Assembly (NCBI GenBank): GCA_017550025.1
Contig: JAFYLU010000073.1
Span: 1-64,000 of the forward strand
From: Bacteroidales bacterium
GTDB lineage: Bacteria; Bacteroidota; Bacteroidia; Bacteroidales; UBA932
Direction: 5' to 3'
Length of the DNA: 64,000 nt
Shown piece by piece: positions 1-7,023 of this stretch (the stretch's first letter is position 1; each line of letters begins with the position of its first letter). The notes beneath the pieces were generated by a model. It was not told the DNA's origin. It did no database searches and saw only the letters and a program-made list of their open reading frames with translations. A program made the position numbers and the translations under genes.

Positions 1-28
1 CTAATATATATTTCAATTTATTCTTCAT
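1..28 (-). CDS. Start of a gene cut by the left edge, probably exported
   Basis: An ATG at 28-26 opens a leftward frame of nine codons (MKNKLKYIL) before the window ends. Basic residues followed by hydrophobic ones look like the start of a signal peptide. It lies 9 bp after the stop of the neighbouring fimbrillin gene, so it is probably the next member of the fimbrial operon, perhaps a further fimbrillin or minor pilin. The product cannot be named from nine residues. Confidence 0.45.
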
Positions 29-37
29 GCTACTGGA

Positions 38-1201
38 CTAATTGAAATCGTGGTTTATATCAAGTTCATTCCAGTCCATTATGCCGGAACTGACAATGTC
101 TACGCGTTGTCCCGATATAAGCAGCTTATAGACATACTTCTTGTTCGGTTCCCAGATGACAGGTACTGGTGTCGACACTGTTGCTTCATATTGCTGGGAA
201 GCCACTTCGGGGTTATCCATGAATGCCCTGTATTTGACTTTGATAGACATGCTGCATTCTTCAGGGAATACAATGAGTCCGGAAACAACAGGGGTATAGG
301 TGTAGGTCATATTTCCCTCCGAGTTCTGCACTGCATTCTGGAGTTGGGCTCCGATGTCACCGATAACCCGATACGGATTGTCAGGATCAGATAGCGATGC
401 GGGGGCGATTTCATACGACGAGGTGACGGCATCTTCTCCGAAGGTGACTGTCATCGGACCAGATGTCTGCTTGTGGTTTCCCCAAAAGGTCAATTCGTCT
501 ACTATTATATCTGCATTTTCGTCCGCACTTGCGGCTTCGATTACAACCTGGGAGAACAGGTGTTCCTTAAAATGGAGAGAGGCGTATTGGGCGTCTTCCA
601 GTCTGTTGTCTACGCTAGTGTAAGCAAACATAACGTCTGCCTGTTCTGATGAAAGGTCCAGACCATGTACATTGTTGCCGGAATCCTTGCCGAAATCAAG
701 TGTGAGGATACCACCCGCAAATGATCCGGTAGCCGGATTACCTGTATTTTCTTCAGGTGTCTTCGCGTGAGAAGCATTGAAAAGCGATGCAGGGAGGGCA
801 GCAGCAAATGTATATGTGCCACGATGCCAGAATCTCTTCGGGGTATAGTACCATGTATCCAGTGGCTGCGATTGCGGACTGAAGACTCCGTCGCTGTCGC
901 CGTCAGTGGCGTAGACCTTGGTGCCGTTATGGCCAAAGACGAGTTCTGTGTAGCCGGAGCTATATTCTCCTGTAAAGGCTGCATTGTCATCAGGGTCCTT
1001 GGTCCATGATGCCCATACTGTAAAACCGTCTCCGAGCAGGTCGTCAAGACCGCTGATCGCGGCTTTGGTTCCAGCCTGGGAGTCCGCATCTGCTGCGAGT
1101 TCTATAGGGCTTCCCTGGGTCGGAGAAACGACTGGCTGGTGCCCCGCACACCCGGACATCAGGAGGATAATAGGCAGGAATATGTAGTATATATATCTCA
1201 T
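38..1201 (-). CDS. Fimbrillin family lipoprotein (387 aa)
   Basis: Predicted fimbrial subunit or minor fimbrial component exported to the cell surface. A lipoprotein signal peptide ends in LMSGC (Cys18). A conserved T-K step at residues 45-46 opens the mature fimbrillin domain (AAISGLDDL.. GFTVWASW). In known fimbrillins a trypsin-like protease removes the segment before such a basic residue, freeing a groove for strand exchange. The fold then runs through FWHRGTYTFAAALP and a long beta-rich C-terminal domain ending in a strand with IMDWNELDI. It is the last complete gene of a leftward run of fimbrial genes. The 1202-1367 gap upstream holds the tail of another fimbrillin. The family is clear from layout and motifs; whether this is the shaft or a tip subunit is not. 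Confidence 0.8.
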   Translation of the reverse strand: MRYIYYIFLPIILLMSGCAGHQPVVSPTQGSPIELAADADSQAGTKAAISGLDDLLGDGFTVWASWTKDPDDNAAFTGEYSSGYTELVFGHNGTKVYATDGDSDGVFSPQSQPLDTWYYTPKRFWHRGTYTFAAALPASLFNASHAKTPEENTGNPATGSFAGGILTLDFGKDSGNNVHGLDLSSEQADVMFAYTSVDNRLEDAQYASLHFKEHLFSQVVIEAASADENADIIVDELTFWGNHKQTSGPMTVTFGEDAVTSSYEIAPASLSDPDNPYRVIGDIGAQLQNAVQNSEGNMTYTYTPVVSGLIVFPEECSMSIKVKYRAFMDNPEVASQQYEATVSTPVPVIWEPNKKYVYKLLISGQRVDIVSSGIMDWNELDINHDFN

Positions 1202-1208
1202 GTCTGTT

Positions 1209-1277
1209 CTACTCTATATCAATTTCTATCTTTTCGCCAGCAACCCATTCGGTAAGTTCTGTTCTTCCTGTCGTACA
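1209..1277 (-). pseudogene. C-terminal remnant of a third fimbrillin
   Basis: Reading leftward from 1277 to the TAG at 1209 gives TTGRTELTEWVAGEKIEIDIE after an upstream stop at 1278-1280. An acidic or polar strand followed by 'xxW' and a short charged tail is how the flanking fimbrillins end (VEDWDVTGENREVIELN at 1368; IMDWNELDINHDFN at 38). No start codon and no upstream body are present. I infer a deleted or recombined fimbrillin gene that kept only its last 22 codons. The fragment is short, so chance similarity is possible. Confidence 0.45.
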
Positions 1278-1332
1278 TTAGGCTACGCCTTTATGTGCCG
1301 GAAGTTAATATGCATCAAATTTTAATTGGAAC

Positions 1333-1358
1333 CCTGGCAGGCGGTCAGGCCCGCCAGG
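1333..1358 (-). terminator. Weak hairpin after the 1368-2528 fimbrillin
   Basis: Arms CCTGGC and GCCAGG with an inner GGC/GCC lie just after the stop of the 1368-2528 gene. In the leftward direction it is followed by a loose AT tract (AATTAAAATTT) and not a clean T run. It could be a weak terminator or an mRNA-stabilising 3' hairpin that makes expression of the next fimbrillin lower. Confidence 0.35.
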
Positions 1359-1367
1359 ATTGAAGTA

Positions 1368-2528
1368 TTAGTTGAGTTCAATAACTTCTCTGTTCTCACC
1401 GGTAACATCCCAATCCTCGACAGTAACATCGAAAGAAATTCCGTTGGTAGAAACCTTGAGCTTGAAATCATATGACTTACCAGGCTCGAAGTTAACGCTT
1501 GAAAGATCCACGTCATCGCTGGTAAATGTACCTGCACCTGGGAGGAAGTACTTAACCTTAAGTACAGCCTTATGAACTGATCCTTCAACAGGGATGATCA
1601 TCATATATCTGTTCTCCTGGTTCAATTCTGCCTGAGCCTCATCGGCCTCTGTAGCTTCTTCATTCGCCTTATATTCATCATCATCAGCGCCGTCTTCCTG
1701 ACCGTAATCCTTAACCCACAACATGCTGTTGTCATAGATAGGAGCGCCAGTTTCTGCACCTACGCTTGTGAAAGATGAAGTATAGTCATCTGATACAGGA
1801 AGGAGTGAATATGTAGTTGCAGCAGCAGTACCTGTTGGAGTGATATATGGTCTGTTCTGATTGTATTCAGTATCTCCGATCTTGATGGTTGTAGCCTTTG
1901 CATCAGCAAGATTCACCTGGCCTGTGCTGTAGAAGTCACCAACCATATCAACCTGCTCGACTGAAACCTTGATGGCATTGTTCTTCTTTGTAACAAGAGA
2001 GAAACCTACACGTGAAAGAAGATGTGAGAATACAAAGTCAACAGTTCCATTTTCATTCTCTGCATCATACTTCATGGCAGACTGATATTTTGCAACAAGG
2101 AGGTCCTTCTGATCTGCAACAGTAACAGGCACAGTATAATTGATTATGTGCTCCTGCTCTGTAGTCTGTACAAGGTTACCTGTGTTAAGACCGTAAGCGA
2201 TGAAGTTAAGAAGATTCGAACCTGGCCAGTACGCATTACCTGAATATGTCCAGCCTGTTCCATCTGTGTTTGTCACAACCTTATTCATATAAGGAGTAAC
2301 GCTGTAATCCACCTGAGATCCTGTAGGATACATGAACGCATACACCTGGAAACCGAACTTTCCAAGAGTATCAATGTCTGAAGCTGTACCCTTTGTTACA
2401 GGGATTCTGCCTGTATAAGGGTTGAACTGGATAGGCTCTTCCGCATGTGGGCGGTTGATAACCTCGCTCTTTGTACAGCCGACTACGACCGCAGCGAGAG
2501 CACAAACTGAAAAAATAAATCTTTTCAT
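1368..2528 (-). CDS. Fimbrillin family lipoprotein, likely major subunit (386 aa)
   Basis: Signal peptide with lipobox VVGC (Cys18). The mature part starts EEPIQFNPYTGRIPVTKG, with the fimbrillin T-K step at residues 45-46, the same position as in the 38-1201 gene. It is followed by LGKFGFQVYAFM, AYWPGSNLLNFIAY and a conserved FSHLLSRVGFSL segment typical of fimbrillins. It ends with two beta strands (KSYDFKLKVS, FDVTVEDWDV). It is the first fimbrillin after the accessory genes, 86 bp downstream of the OmpA-like lipoprotein gene, and that gap carries a palindromic repeat (2583-2605). Position suggests the major shaft subunit; this is inference. Confidence 0.85.
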   Translation of the reverse strand: MKRFIFSVCALAAVVVGCTKSEVINRPHAEEPIQFNPYTGRIPVTKGTASDIDTLGKFGFQVYAFMYPTGSQVDYSVTPYMNKVVTNTDGTGWTYSGNAYWPGSNLLNFIAYGLNTGNLVQTTEQEHIINYTVPVTVADQKDLLVAKYQSAMKYDAENENGTVDFVFSHLLSRVGFSLVTKKNNAIKVSVEQVDMVGDFYSTGQVNLADAKATTIKIGDTEYNQNRPYITPTGTAAATTYSLLPVSDDYTSSFTSVGAETGAPIYDNSMLWVKDYGQEDGADDDEYKANEEATEADEAQAELNQENRYMMIIPVEGSVHKAVLKVKYFLPGAGTFTSDDVDLSSVNFEPGKSYDFKLKVSTNGISFDVTVEDWDVTGENREVIELN

Positions 2529-2582
2529 AACTGTTTGAATTAGTAGTTAATATTTAATTGTTTGTTGTATTATCTTGTTGGC

Positions 2583-2605
2583 TTCCCGATCAGGTCGGGA
2601 ATGAC
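2583..2605. repeat. Palindromic REP-like element, copy 1
   Basis: TTCCCGA and TCGGGAA arms around a 5-bp loop, followed by TGAC. The 23-bp unit matches a second copy at 29864-29886 in 20 of 23 positions. Two of the three differences are a compensatory pair in the stem (A/T here, G/C there). It sits 10 bp after the stop of the OmpA-like lipoprotein gene. Such palindromes are a known class of dispersed repeat; the function here is unknown. Confidence 0.7.
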
Positions 2606-2614
2606 CTCTTATCA

Positions 2615-4642
2615 TTACCAGTATTGGACTTCTTCTTCCTCCTTGAACAGGTCGTACTGCTTTATCAGCACTGAAATCTCCGGGTCAAGGTTTCCTCTAT
2701 GCCTGTACATCGGTTCCTGCTCGACTGAATTCAAGTAGCATTGAACCGCCTCCTGGATCCTTCCCGTACGGGAGTAGACTATGGCGAGCATATAATTGAC
2801 CGGTGCTGTCCTCTTCTCTCCTGTCATAGGCTCAAGTATCTGCAATGCACTCAAATTCCTGTCGAGACTTATGTAGGCAACCGCCGAATTGTAATCTCCG
2901 TAAGGTCCGAGAAGGGCGATAGCTGTGTGATAGTCCATATCCGCGAGAGCCTGAAGTCCCCTTGCATAGGTGCTGTCAACCACAGTCGTATGCACCGTAT
3001 CCTTCACCATACCCTTTCTGTGGAGGTAGAAGTTGAACTTCACAGTTCGGAGCTTCGGATATATGTTCTTCTTTGCGTGCGAGTACCACCTGTATCCCTT
3101 CATCTTCGCTTCCCTTGCGTCTGGGGTAAGGGTGCCGTGGAGATCGTAGTACTGCTGCTTCTGGTCGTCCGTCATCACGGTGTCTTCCCTGACATATTCC
3201 AGAAGGTCATCCCAGTTTTCAGGATTGCTTCGTGCGGTGAACTTGATCTGAGGGATCGTATCCTTTTCAGGCACGATGATCTCCTCTGTCATCTGATCGG
3301 TGTCAAGCTCGTTGGCAATCGAGATCGAAAAGCCCTGCTCTGCCTTCAGGCTGTCCGTGTAGTTCCTGATGAATCTGTCGAAATATCTTGTCACTGATTC
3401 CGAACGAGCCTGTGCATATTCCTGATTCTTTGAGTATGCTCCTTCAGGCGAAGCCGTCGCATTCACAATGATGGAGTCCAGTTCGAAGACCTCATTGTCA
3501 AGAAGACTACGGAGATTGGATTTTATCTTCTGTATCTCCGCCTCGTTGTCTCCAAGGTCAAGGTCTATGTCTGACTTGGCCACGTTGAACTCGATCCTGT
3601 ATGCAGTGTTTGCATATGCCCTTCTCTCGATGATACGGGTAAGATACTTGACCACGCTCAAGTCGGCAAATGTCGATGTCGAACTGATATAGTAATCGAG
3701 AGGCGCGAACTCCGGCAGACGGTATATGAGGTCTTCGCCACGATAAATGTCACCCCTCAGGTTGATGGTAGCCTTCCTGAGTTTCGGACGGGTGTTGATG
3801 GTCTGAATATAATGATAGTTTACAGCTCCATCAGTCGCAGTCAGCACACTGTCAAGCCTGATGTTTTCAGTAACGATAGGCACCCTGACATACTGATCAT
3901 ATTTCTTCTGTCGCATTTCCTTGCGGACATTGTTCATCTTCCTCTGGAGCTTGTTGATATAGTGCTCCATGATTTCCTTCTCCTTCTCTCCGTAATTACG
4001 GTCAAACTCCTCCCTGGAAACGATAGTAGTGTCGTTCTTATATTTGTATATCAGAGGGAAATTTCTGCTTATGAATCTTTCAAACTGATATATGTTAAGG
4101 AACTGCATATCATCGGTCACAATCTTGTTTACAAAATTGTCATACCTTTCATATCCTCTGAGCTGACGCTCGCGATATGCTTTTCCTGTGACATAGATTG
4201 CTTCAAGCTGGGTGGTGTCCCCCTGGATTACCATTGACGGGAATATACGGAACTGCCAGTCCTTGTTCTGGATTTTCTCCGGAACTGTAACGATGAACTC
4301 AAGGTCAACCTTACCACGACGCTCCGCAATGTTTTGGAAACGCGCTGTCACTGTTGCTGCCTCAAGGACTTCAGTTGCAACCATCTCACCGGTTTCCTCG
4401 TCCTCAATAGCTTTCATAAGGAACTGCTCGTTACCCTGGGCATCCTTTACGATGATAGTATCCTGGGCAATGTTCTTGGTCGATATGGTGTTTGGCGAAG
4501 CTGACCTCTTTGGCATATTGAACCTTACCGTATCAAGCTGACCGGTACGCAATGCCTTGAGCTGCCTCCTTACCGAGCACGAGCTCAGCATGAGAAGCAC
4601 CATTAAAAACGCAAGCAGAATATTTCCCTTTCTCCTAAACAT
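2615..4642 (-). CDS. OmpA-like/TPR lipoprotein of the fimbrial locus (675 aa)
   Basis: Probably links the fimbrial apparatus to the cell wall or outer membrane. A signal peptide ends MLSSC (Cys22). The middle is rich in charged helices (for example KLQRKMNNVRKEMRQKKYDQY). Near residues 385-440 is an OmpA-like peptidoglycan-binding half-motif (IIVNATASPEGAYSKNQEYA.. AQARSESVTRYF). The last 120 residues form TPR-like helices (ALADMDYHTAIALLG, VNYMLAIVYSRTGRIQEAV). Gene order matches fimbrial loci of Bacteroides, in which OmpA-like (DUF3868-type) proteins accompany DUF3575 proteins, but I cannot confirm the DUF3868 label by eye. Its ATG directly abuts the stop of the upstream DUF3575 gene, so translation is probably coupled. 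Confidence 0.65.
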   Translation of the reverse strand: MFRRKGNILLAFLMVLLMLSSCSVRRQLKALRTGQLDTVRFNMPKRSASPNTISTKNIAQDTIIVKDAQGNEQFLMKAIEDEETGEMVATEVLEAATVTARFQNIAERRGKVDLEFIVTVPEKIQNKDWQFRIFPSMVIQGDTTQLEAIYVTGKAYRERQLRGYERYDNFVNKIVTDDMQFLNIYQFERFISRNFPLIYKYKNDTTIVSREEFDRNYGEKEKEIMEHYINKLQRKMNNVRKEMRQKKYDQYVRVPIVTENIRLDSVLTATDGAVNYHYIQTINTRPKLRKATINLRGDIYRGEDLIYRLPEFAPLDYYISSTSTFADLSVVKYLTRIIERRAYANTAYRIEFNVAKSDIDLDLGDNEAEIQKIKSNLRSLLDNEVFELDSIIVNATASPEGAYSKNQEYAQARSESVTRYFDRFIRNYTDSLKAEQGFSISIANELDTDQMTEEIIVPEKDTIPQIKFTARSNPENWDDLLEYVREDTVMTDDQKQQYYDLHGTLTPDAREAKMKGYRWYSHAKKNIYPKLRTVKFNFYLHRKGMVKDTVHTTVVDSTYARGLQALADMDYHTAIALLGPYGDYNSAVAYISLDRNLSALQILEPMTGEKRTAPVNYMLAIVYSRTGRIQEAVQCYLNSVEQEPMYRHRGNLDPEISVLIKQYDLFKEEEEVQYW

Positions 4643-5170
4643 CTAAAAAATATATACTATCGATACTATCACATTGTCAAGAAACAGAAAATTTCTCTGT
4701 TTCAGTATTCGTCCTCCCCAGAATCCAAGACCGAAGTCCAGATTGAAATTGTTGCTTATCATCAGAGAGTAGCCGGCAGCCAGACCTGCTCCAAGGGCAT
4801 TGCCTGCTTTCAGGTCAGAGGTCAAAAGACCCTTCTGCTCAAAATTCTTATACTGCAGCTTGGTTCCTATCCACCATTCGGAATATGTCTGCCACGGCCA
4901 GTATCTGGCACCTATATAGCCTCCATATTGCTTGTTCATGATCTCCACCTCGGTCGGAGACTTGATCTCCCATGGGTTAGCGGTAAATCCGCCATTGAAG
5001 GTGAAATGCTGACCGACAGCCATGGAGCCCTCGAAATTTATAGTTCCGAGGTTTGCCCACGTAAGAGCATTGGTGGATATAGCCCACTTCTGCGCATCTG
5101 CCGTCTGATGTACGAGAACAGACAGAAGAAGAGCAATCGCAAGTCTATATATGTTTCTTGTTACTTTCAC
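4643..5170 (-). CDS. DUF3575-type outer-membrane protein (175 aa)
   Basis: Small predicted beta-barrel of the fimbrial locus. A cleavable signal peptide (LLSVLVHQTADAQ) is followed by WAISTNALTWANLGTINFEGSMAVG, matching the DUF3575 opening (KTNLL..N..G..E). Further features are aromatic strands with NPWEIKSP, YIGARYWPW and WWIGTKLQY, a glycine-rich LGAGLAAGYSLM, and a terminal strand VIVSIVYIF ending in Phe, as outer-membrane barrels do. It is 5 bp downstream of the DUF5119 gene and abuts the next gene. A second, diverged DUF3575 gene (6321-6959) heads the same operon. Family call is by sequence pattern; molecular role is unproven. Confidence 0.75.
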   Translation of the reverse strand: MKVTRNIYRLAIALLLSVLVHQTADAQKWAISTNALTWANLGTINFEGSMAVGQHFTFNGGFTANPWEIKSPTEVEIMNKQYGGYIGARYWPWQTYSEWWIGTKLQYKNFEQKGLLTSDLKAGNALGAGLAAGYSLMISNNFNLDFGLGFWGGRILKQRNFLFLDNVIVSIVYIF

Positions 5171-5175
5171 TTTTT

Positions 5176-6324
5176 CTATAGCATTGGAAGTATCATTTCA
5201 ATCTCATCACCCCAATCATTCACACCTACATCAAAACCACCTTGTCCACCACCTACTGGTTCTACTTCAGGAAGCGGTTCAGGCCAATAAACATGTATCT
5301 CCGGCCAGATTGGCTTGCCGTTCTGATCAAGCTGAGTTCCGTCGTACGAATTCAGGTCAGCAATAATATCTCCGATCGGGAAATCATGCTCAAGTATAGT
5401 CTCATTATCAACAAGGAGCAACTTTATATACAGATTGTTTTCTTCAGGTTTACCCTGGTGTCCTGCAGGAAGACCGAATGTAGAAAGCGATGCCTTGATA
5501 GCTCCTTTCATCATATCAACCGCTCCGGATTCAGTATGGTCATATACGACATCCCATGAACCCATCGTGTGAGTGACGAGGTTTTCGGTCTGTGTCCTTG
5601 AAGAAATATAGCATCCCTCCGCCATATCCTCTACAGCTCCAAGAGCAGAACGCAGATACGGAAGATTCTCAAGATGAACATAGAGGTCAAGATTCTTGAT
5701 AATGGACTTTGGAAGAAGTGGTCCGACCTCATTCTGACTCTTAGTAGGTTCTTTAGTCCGCTTGTCATTGTGGCGGAGCTGTCTGTTAGCTTCAGGGAGG
5801 GTAGCAAGATATTCAGCTTCAGCTTTCGCTACCATTTCTTCGGTAACCTCGATATTCTTGATGCAGTCAATTGCAAGCCATTCAGGCTCGGCACCCACCT
5901 TTGAGACTGGCTGCTTTGTAGAATACCAATTGGATTTTACTTCGATTACTCTGGCCTCAGCCTTGTCGAAATTATCGAGATTGTGGAACTCGATAGTTGA
6001 ATATTCTGTTTCAGTCTGATTGAATACGAAAGCATGATAATAGTCTGCTTCCAGATTCAGAGTAATGTAGTTAAGTGTATGTGTAATAAAACGGGTCGGC
6101 TGCTTATCAGAACTTGCAGACCAGACATATGATGTCATACCCGTAGGAATTTCAACGTTACGGAAACCGCTCCAATCAACATTCAACTTGACAGGTGCAG
6201 TATGAGGATGATAAAAACACAAATCCTTGAAGCCGAAATCAAGGTCGGCTTCACATGACACAGCAGAGATTAACACAGAAAAGACAATGAAAACCGATGC
6301 TGCTATTTTTTTGCATAGTTTCAT
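5176..6324 (-). CDS. DUF5119 family lipoprotein (382 aa)
   Basis: Signal peptide with lipobox AVSC (Cys24). The mature start ADLDFGFKDLCFYHPHTAPVKLNVDWSGF has the DUF5119 pattern, a 'C-x-xH.h..v.v.vdW' motif found in proteins encoded with Bacteroides fimbriae. The central part carries many beta strands. Residues 320-382 are glycine- and proline-rich and hydrophilic (GGGQGGFDVGVNDWGDEI). The start codon overlaps the stop of the DUF3575 gene upstream by 4 bp (ATGA), so the two are translationally coupled. Function unknown; a minor fimbrial component or anchoring factor is the usual guess. Confidence 0.7.
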   Translation of the reverse strand: MKLCKKIAASVFIVFSVLISAVSCEADLDFGFKDLCFYHPHTAPVKLNVDWSGFRNVEIPTGMTSYVWSASSDKQPTRFITHTLNYITLNLEADYYHAFVFNQTETEYSTIEFHNLDNFDKAEARVIEVKSNWYSTKQPVSKVGAEPEWLAIDCIKNIEVTEEMVAKAEAEYLATLPEANRQLRHNDKRTKEPTKSQNEVGPLLPKSIIKNLDLYVHLENLPYLRSALGAVEDMAEGCYISSRTQTENLVTHTMGSWDVVYDHTESGAVDMMKGAIKASLSTFGLPAGHQGKPEENNLYIKLLLVDNETILEHDFPIGDIIADLNSYDGTQLDQNGKPIWPEIHVYWPEPLPEVEPVGGGQGGFDVGVNDWGDEIEMILPML

Positions 6325-6959
6325 CGTGCTGTGAATTTTTTCTGTTTAGGTTTGATTAGCCATACAAGCGATACGGACGCCTTGGTAGGTCCAATCCACG
6401 CCCTGCGGACAGTACCTAGCCAGGTATTATGTCCGTCCTGGGCTATATATTCATAATATTTTCCAGCCAGATAGCCGAATCCTAGATCAAGATCAACGTT
6501 TAATCCAGGTGCTATCGGGAAGGAATAACCGTACTCAACACCTGTTCCAATATTGAGTCCCGGGGTCTGCTGGCCATAGTTACCAGCCTGAAGATCATAA
6601 GCCAGCATCTGTCCATAAATGCCAAGATGGTGGCCGGTAAAATTTCTTTCATTGGACGCATTGCCGAAATATTTTCTTATTCCGAACTGTGTTCCATAAA
6701 AGTTCCAATAGAAATGTCTCGAGGGCATTTCAAGACCTGCATAAAGTAGGTCGATATAAGCTGTAAAATTGTTGTAAATATAATACTCGAATCCAAGATT
6801 TGGTACGAGAACCGCATCGTAGAGAAGATTGGTCTTCAATGCAACGCGTGATGAATTGTTGACAGGAGTATGTGCACGCAGATCAGCCGCACAAACCCGG
6901 AAATGGCTGATGCAGCATAAAATAGCAAGCGTAAATATTAATGAAGCTCTCCTGATCAT
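6321..6959 (-). CDS. DUF3575-type outer-membrane protein (212 aa)
   Basis: First gene of the compact fimbrial operon. A signal peptide (IFTLAILCCISHFRVCAA) is followed by the DUF3575 hallmark VALKTNLLYDAVLVPNLGFEYYI, then FTAYIDLLYAGLE, an FGIRKYF strand, GHHLGIYGQMLAYDL and VEYGYSFPIAPGLNVDLDLGFGYL. It is longer than the second copy at 4643-5170 and has a basic tail. A strong terminator ends its T run only 10 bp before this ATG, so transcription must come from read-through or from a promoter I cannot see inside the upstream gene. Confidence 0.8.
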   Translation of the reverse strand: MIRRASLIFTLAILCCISHFRVCAADLRAHTPVNNSSRVALKTNLLYDAVLVPNLGFEYYIYNNFTAYIDLLYAGLEMPSRHFYWNFYGTQFGIRKYFGNASNERNFTGHHLGIYGQMLAYDLQAGNYGQQTPGLNIGTGVEYGYSFPIAPGLNVDLDLGFGYLAGKYYEYIAQDGHNTWLGTVRRAWIGPTKASVSLVWLIKPKQKKFTAR

Positions 6960-6968
6960 TGTTTAAGT

Positions 6969-7004
6969 AAAAAAAAGCCCCTCCCCTATAAGGAGAGGAG
7001 GGGC
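6969..7004 (-). terminator. Strong intrinsic terminator between coiled-coil gene and fimbrial operon
   Basis: Leftward: GCCCCTCC (from 7004), a loop region with TCTCCTTATAGG, GGAGGGGC (to 6977), then eight T at 6976-6969. It follows the stop of the 7024-12291 gene by about 20 bp and precedes the ATG at 6959 by about 10 bp. It looks like a classical Rho-independent terminator and may set the ratio of fimbrial to upstream transcripts. Confidence 0.85.
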
Positions 7005-7023
7005 AAATAATTATGTATCTTTA

